The translations under genes were made by a program, and so were the position numbers. Under the pieces are notes generated by a model that worked only from the letters and a program-made list of their open reading frames with translations, was not told the DNA's origin and ran no database searches. A DNA stretch of 64,000 bases, from positions 30,194,650 to 30,258,649 of the forward strand of contig NC_134026.1 of NCBI RefSeq assembly GCF_964204645.1, given 5' to 3'. Positions 50,646-64,000 of this stretch are shown in pieces. Every line of letters starts with the position of its first letter. Within the stretch, counting starts at the first letter, position 1. Origin of the DNA: Tubulanus polymorphus (Eukaryota; Nemertea; Palaeonemertea; Tubulaniformes; Tubulanidae).

Positions 50646-52420
50646 TTTCACAATCAGGGGTCTGTCTGTCGCTCAAAAGTTGGTTACAGGAAACTATTTG
50701 GATAGTTGTATAGGAACCAAAAAATCTGTTCATTATAACCGATAGTTCTATATACAGTGTAACTTCGTTTTGGCGTCCCTTGTCTTTAGAAATTATATAT
50801 TGTGGGTTTTAATCCATGGTGTATAGGGGATATAGTGACAATAAAGACTGTATTATTACTATAGTATTTATACAGTGGTTTTTCTTAATCAACTATTGAG
50901 CGGCCACTGACCACAGGCAGTAGTGTAACTGTGAATGATAGTGTGATATATCTATCTAGAATAACCATGGCTTTATATGTTAGACTAAAGTGAGCTTTTA
51001 TTGATGTGAAAAGTATAACGAATCCTGTCTGATGATAATGAAAGATTTGTATATTCAGGCGAGCAATTATAGGGGGAAGGGTCATGTGAACTTTAGTAAA
51101 AAGGGGGTAAATAGTTTATTATGGACTGCGACCGCAGAACTCCATCATGCAGTAGAGAACTCTAGTCTCGCTATTGGATCAGTCCTATAACATCACATTT
51201 CTGTGTAGTATTTAATTGTGGGCATTGATTTCCAGCTGAAATAATTACAGCTGATGGAAGATAGTTGACTTAAGAAGCAGCTTTGATCGTTAAACATTAC
51301 ATTCAGGTTATAAATTAATGAATCTCATTGATGGATCTGAATGTGTCATATTTCATCAATATTTCAACATCTGCAGCCTATTTTACACTTGTGTGATATT
51401 TGACTTTGTGAGTTGAATGATTGAAAATGAATTGGTTTTATGGACTCGATCGTAAGTCCAGTCAGGAATGAAGTTTATTGAAAACCATTCAGATAAAAGA
51501 ACTAACTATTCATCACTATTTCAGTAAATAATGTAAACTAGAATATACAGTGAAACTGTCATCATTCCAGTGGTTTGATAAATGTAGTTATTTGTATATG
51601 TAAAAAACTATACCTTACACTGGAGGCTTCTGAATATTGATTATACGAAATAGACATATTTTACGAACTTGTAATGTTTTTAGTAGTTGTCCATACATAC
51701 ATACATATATAACTTTGTATATTTTGTCTGGTTATTGTTATCCTGTTGAGCGTTGATGAGAATTGTAGTTTTTTTTCTCTACATTCTGAGGAACAGTCAT
51801 CATCAGTCTGTCGTAAATTGTTGATTGTTAACTGCTGAGGGTTGAATTTGTTGTGAAGTACATCCGTCCATTTTGTACATATAATCAACAGACCGTATTT
51901 ATTTATGATTTATTGATTTAATTTATTTAAGATCAGAACTCGATTCAAGAGTCTCGCTCGCGGTTAAGTTTTACTCTAGAATTAAAACTAGTTTATTTCC
52001 TCTGTTTTAAACCCACGAGTAAAATATTAACTGAGAACATTTGAACCAGGTCCTGATTCAATCATATGATTTTAAATTGTGATGCAGTGAAGGTCATGTT
52101 TTGATTCTTACAGTTCTTTAATTATAATATATGAAAAAAAAAACTAAAAAGATTCTATTCTACACCGAGTGAGAAATATTTTTTATTTCAAATTATAGAC
52201 TGAAGATTGTTTTCCGGTTGTTTTATGATTATTTGAATATTGATTTCGATTAAAATCTCAAACATTCCAATCATGTTTTAATAGAAGTTTTACTTCATTG
52301 TTTGAAATATTCCACTATGATAATTTTTGTATTCTTGTCCAGAATGTAAATAAAGGATGTAGTGTTTATACTGAATTATGAAAGTTCATCTTCGAGTTTT
52401 TCTTTCTGATCTTCATGAGG
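50646..52420. other. 3' flank of the ROCO-TIR gene, no further gene seen
   Basis: AATAAA at 50840-50845 is a plausible polyadenylation signal about 195 bases after the stop. The rest is AT-rich and without supported exons. Confidence 0.45.
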
Positions 52421-52494
52421 ATTTCACCTAGAATAACCATAGAAGCGATAACATTAAAAACCTCATTTTCTAATGAGTAAATACAGTTTATTAA

Positions 52495-52531
52495 CACGAA
52501 CGTTTTCGGGATCATATCCCCTCATCAGGTG
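52495..52531 (-). ncRNA. Hammerhead ribozyme motif (left arm)
   Basis: Mirror copy of the motif at 52676-52712 on the minus strand: CAC, CTGATGAG, stem II GGGAT/ATCCC, GAAA, ACGTTC and GTG. Confidence 0.65.
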
Positions 52532-52675
52532 AAATACAAGTGAATCAAATGATTAAACTACAGGTTTATATACAACATAAGTTACAAAATTACAAGTGCT
52601 AAATTCTAAGCTAATTACAAACCATCTTATGTTGTATATAAACCTGTAGTTTAATCATTTGATTCACTTGTATTT

Positions 52676-52712
52676 CACCTGATGAGGGGATATGATCCCG
52701 AAAACGTTCGTG
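52676..52712 (+). ncRNA. Hammerhead ribozyme motif (right arm)
   Basis: Reads CAC-CTGATGAG-GGAT-atg-ATCCC-GAAAACGTTC-GTG. Core boxes CUGAUGA and GAAA are perfect; stem II is GGGAT/ATCCC; stem III is the minimal self-complementary AACGUU; stem I starts CAC/GUG; predicted cleavage follows the UUC. Such minimal stem III hammerheads are thought to act as dimers. Confidence 0.65.
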
Positions 52713-52776
52713 TTAATAAACTGTATTTACTCATTAGAAAATGAGGTTTTTAATGTTATCGCTTCTATGGTTATTC

Positions 52777-55700
52777 GGATATTTGAACTCTCTTCCTAAG
52801 ATCTATTTCACCTAGAATCTGTTTCAACCGGCTCGAGTTACAGGAACACCAGAACCTGGATTCAGCTCCACGGTTGTGAGTGAGGACATGGACTGCATTT
52901 TAACGTCCATGATTAGAGTCATCATTTCTGATGAGTCGAATCTGAACTCAGATTTGTGCTTGAACTAGAACTGCAGCTGTGAGGGAATTCGGAAATCTAT
53001 TTTGCCATATGTTTATGATATCGTTGAGAATATTCATCGTAATAAACTCCTCGAATCATTAAACAGAAGGATATCAGAATTATCTACGAGTCTGAATACA
53101 ATGTTACGGAGGATGTCTACTTATAGAGACATTAGACATATCATTTACCAATGTTTGAAACGACGAACATATACATTCTGTCTGATATTTGACTTTTAAC
53201 ATATAGGCTGACATTTCCATTCGCGTGAGTTTTAATAATACCAGAGAATAATGGTGTATATAAGCGCTGCAAACGGCAGATGTTCAGTTCCCTGGATGAT
53301 TTCATATATTAGGTATATACGACCAGAGATTCGGGATCATAATATTTTTGCAGTTAGTTCACTGTGTCTTTTACATCAACTGGACTCTGATCGGTTCTCC
53401 TGAAACATCATCCGGCCGATTCGATCCCTGGATGCAGTTACCATAGAAACAGTACTACTTAAATCAATATTTCGCTATTCCAGATTGTGACATGACTCCT
53501 CAGCAGGGGAGTGAATCGTATGAGTGATTGTTTTTGTTTTCCAAACCTATCAAACGCGCGTTCAACATTTCGAAGCATTTTGGTTCGAGTCGCAGATGGA
53601 CAGATGATTATAACGGATATCAGAACTGCTGTAAAATAACGCGTGTCGTGATCGAGTTCAATTCATTCAGTCGCACATTAAATCAACGATTAGCCGTACA
53701 TCTGTAAACTCTCTTTCATTCAACGGTAAGTGGTTTTTTATTTGGGAAGGTTTTATAAACCGAGTATTTGACAAATTTGACAAATACCGAGTAATATCTT
53801 TACACTTCGTCGACTCACAAGGGCCTGTGCAAATCTCATTTGACCCCAGTATCTTAGGAACCGTATAAAAAACTTTTTCATATGATACCTAGGATACTGG
53901 GTCAAAAATTTGTTCAGGCCAGTGTTGGCCCTTTCCACTAGAAATTTATTGTATGTTATTCACAAATACGGAAATAGGAATTTATGAAATGCGATATTGT
54001 ATTAAAATGTCTGATAGCTCAATAATTATTATTTCATTATTCATCGAGTGACATGTGCGATTTGTTTTAATGCAAAATGCAATCCAGGGAAATACGATGT
54101 AAAGCCATATAACATGGGCTTTTACTTCCCAGTCACGTCAAAATTAGTAAAAAAAACAAATATATTTGTGAAATAAATATTGTGAAGGCATCTTAAACAG
54201 AACATTTGGCAATTCAAACGACTTAATTATACGTATCTATAATAGGCGAAATCGATGGAGCCCGATGCACTTGAAACTGGGAATTTTTTAAACAGAAATC
54301 GTGCTCTGAATAGATATATAATGATTAGTTTTTTTTCTCTTGAGTTTAGTTAATTATTCATGTGTAGAAATACGCATTTCAATATTCTGTATTCATACAT
54401 GGATTATATATGATAACTCGAACCTATTAAAATGTATAAGTATTGAATACGTTACCTATATGAAATATATATAAAATTGTATTGTATAAGAGATAAGACG
54501 ACCAGATGTGACCGCGCTCTGTCTCATACTATGCTTTGTATTGGATTTTGTCAACATGTTGACTCAATTAAGATGATTTATACGATGTTTATTCGGCTAT
54601 TAGTTCAGTTATTCATAACCATGTTAACTTTTCCAAGGCGTCTCGTGTAAAAATTGAGGAAGTCGGCCGATCGATCTTCAACAACATTTTCCAGCCGTGC
54701 AAAGAAATGATAAGAAATTATCACGCGCTCAAGTCACCAGTCGATGAAAGATGCAATAGGAAAAAAATTTTATATGAAAATGTATTAGAGGAACAATCAC
54801 TTTTCTAAACTAAAAAGGTATCTTCCAGGTGGCAGCGTGTAAAAATATTCAAATTCACAAACGGTCATTGAGTTTCCACTCAAAAAGTGGCTAACCTAAA
54901 AAAAACCACAGCGCTTACACCCAAGGACTTCAATTTGCACTTTCGATGATTCCAAAGTGTGCTAACCACTACAGTTATAGGGATTAGGATTCTCACAGGG
55001 CGGAAGTAATATTTGAAGAGCTATTTTCATCCCTTCGTTTATTGATTTAAACATTTATGAACAAAAACCAGCAGCGCTATTAAATAATCCTGTCTGCCTG
55101 TTTGCAAGATTGATCTGAATAATAAACGATAGTTCCCTTTGTGTGTTAATATTTTTTATTTCTGACTAATAGGCCTGCTGCTGCATAAAACTCGATATCA
55201 AACTCGATTCGTAAAAGTTAATTGATCGTATAACAACGCGTAGTTTATAAGGTAATGATATCTCTGTCCTGTCCGATGTTGGTCAGAAAAAGATACGTCG
55301 GGATCTTTTTCAATTCTATATTTTCGAAAGATACTGCTGTTAATCTAATCAGATAAACTCTTCTGTTATTGAATTTAGATTTTTATAGGGTATCATATTA
55401 TCATCTAAACCCAGGTTTTAAAAATGTACGAACCCTCGAAAACCAGTTGTCCCAACAAATATACACTCATATTTCTACGCTCAGCTCGAATGAATAGAAC
55501 AGATGCATTTCATTACAAAATTGATTAACGAATCCAATCTATATTAACCTGTCAAATACTGGTTGCTGAATTTATTACGCATTATATTGTAAACTAGTTG
55601 CTTCGGCAAAATTATTGATAACGGATTACATTTTCCAGTGTGGATCAGTTTTAATTTATATTCCGAGTCAGGAAGCTTATGTTATTAATTTGGTAAGTCA

Positions 55701-56663
55701 TGTATATTTACATCGGGGCTGTGTTCTCGCTTCTCGGGGTAAAATAGAAAAAATACGGATGGAAATTTGGAGGTCTCTTGGAGGTTCGAACCCGTGTCTC
55801 TCATCACGCTGAAGACAAGCGTACCAACCATTAGTCTATATGGAAGTTAGTCCACTTATAGACAGTGGTTGTGCGGCTTAACATATTTACATAACACGTA
55901 TTAACAACATGCAACTTGATAATGAGATCATTATTATTAACTATAGAAACATTTTCAGGGTTGAGATTTTTTCTTTATTTTGTGCTCAGTTATATGAGAA
56001 TACAATAGAAATATCCGTATGGGTTTTTAAACGATCGTTCAGACTATGCATACATAGACAAGTGGTAAAACAGCTCCAGACTAACAGCAATTAAATTGAA
56101 GGACAATTTGTTAGATTCGTGACCGCGAATAGACCTCACTAATTAACAATGATCTGGAGCTGTTGACACGCATGTCTCTAGTTATGCAAATTTTACCATT
56201 GAATTATGATAATATATTCATTTCTTTGAAGTATATATTAGAATATTATTTGTCTAGTGGAAACCCTGATTAACCGTCTAAAAATCAAATCTCTCATCAG
56301 TTCATGATCCTCGCAGTGCGTGTATTGGTAACCGTTTTTCGTATTTCGATATTACTTCAGATAAGCTGTTATTTTTAACAATTGATGAAACATTCCTGGT
56401 CAAATAAAGTTCAAAGGAGCATATATCTACTGAAATTATGATATTTTGTTTGATTTAAAACCATTGTCATGGTCGTATTTACAAACAATAAGCGGTTTGA
56501 ACAGGTTTCAGCACAAACACAAACAGAATTTTCTATTCGCCCTGAAATCAACGCGAACAGTGTAACTAATGCTGGCTGTTATCTCGTGGCATATTCTTTT
56601 TTTTTACTTCCCTGATTGTGACAGTATTACACCTATCACAATACTTTTATTTTTTTTCTGCAG
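52777..56663. other. Intergenic; possible noncoding first exon of the profilin-like gene
   Basis: No coding exon supported. A donor-like CATTCAACG|GTAAGT at about 53724 after a CpG-containing stretch could end a 5' UTR exon that joins the acceptor at 56663; this is inference. A small foldback lies at 53823-53922 (atttgaccccagtatc and gatactgggtcaaa). AT-rich elsewhere. Confidence 0.35.
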
Positions 56664-56685
56664 ATAAGAATTTCTGAAATAGAAA

Positions 56686-64000
<7,315 letters not shown>

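Larger units (their letters stand above)
52421..52818. mobile_element. Penelope-like terminal repeat pair in inverted orientation
   Basis: Arms 52431-52581 and 52626-52776 are near-perfect reverse complements of 151 bp separated by 44 bp. Each arm carries a hammerhead ribozyme motif. The block is flanked by a 14-bp direct repeat, ATTTCACCTAGAAT (52421-52434 and 52805-52818), which fits a target-site duplication from target-primed reverse transcription. Inverted, hammerhead-bearing terminal repeats are characteristic of Penelope-like elements. No reverse transcriptase is present, so this is a non-autonomous or truncated copy. Confidence 0.7.

Noticed and set aside
53002-53199. A 65-codon plus-strand frame with a heptad-like start (NRRISELSTSLNTMLRRM)
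   Set aside because: No flanking splice sites in phase and no neighbouring exon; kept as unassigned sequence.
55757-55850. tRNA-like sequence on the minus strand (A-box-like gactaatggttgg, B-box-like gggttcgaac)
   Set aside because: The T stem does not pair, the anticodon loop lacks U33 and the acceptor stem cannot be formed; at most a tRNA-derived SINE remnant.

Overview
This is a metazoan nuclear genome window: AT-rich, with short to medium GT-AG introns, many dispersed inverted-repeat elements, and animal gene families (ELP3, PERK/EIF2AK3, a nicotinic-type ligand-gated channel, peroxisomal hydroxyacid oxidases, a ROCO GTPase). The gene set, Penelope-type hammerhead motifs and foldback elements fit a lophotrochozoan invertebrate such as a mollusc, brachiopod or annelid. 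This placement is inference; nothing in the window fixes the phylum. Gene models were assembled by hand from reading frames, splice sites and matching intron phases, and most close exactly from start to stop.

Layout. 0-2.1 kb: two adjacent minus-strand von Willebrand A (vWA) genes, the first cut by the window edge. 3.3-12.6 kb: three paralogous FMN-dependent 2-hydroxyacid oxidase genes (two in tandem on +, one inverted), all ending in the peroxisomal signal SKL, with a foldback element next to the first and a small secreted Cys peptide gene between the first two. 13.3-17.3 kb: complete ELP3. 17.8-20.4 kb (-): complete pentameric ligand-gated channel with the vicinal Cys pair of loop C but without the two Cys-loop cysteines. 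20.7-26.0 kb: a 5.3 kb DNA transposon with 25-bp perfect inverted ends and arrays of the palindrome TACACGTGTA. 27.2-33.4 kb: complete PERK kinase. 35.4-35.8 kb (-): small coiled-coil gene. 39.2-50.6 kb: a 21-exon gene for a 1239-residue NHR-Roc-COR-Death-TIR protein ending in a CaaX box. 52.4-52.8 kb: inverted pair of hammerhead ribozymes flanked by 14-bp direct repeats. 56.7-64 kb: a divergent profilin gene with four alternative first coding exons, cut by the right edge.

The two strongest discoveries are (1) the multidomain ROCO protein, which joins a Neuralized-type domain and a Roc-COR GTPase to the Death+TIR pair typical of innate-immune adaptors, with a predicted prenyl anchor; and (2) the profilin gene, in which at least four promoter-linked leaders (Pro/Arg-rich, Cys-cluster plus polybasic, acidic poly-Asp, Cys-cluster) each open with their own ATG behind an in-frame stop and each end in phase 0, ready to join the same profilin-fold exon. 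The remaining genes are unrelated housekeeping, stress, metabolic and receptor genes; no operon-like logic is expected.
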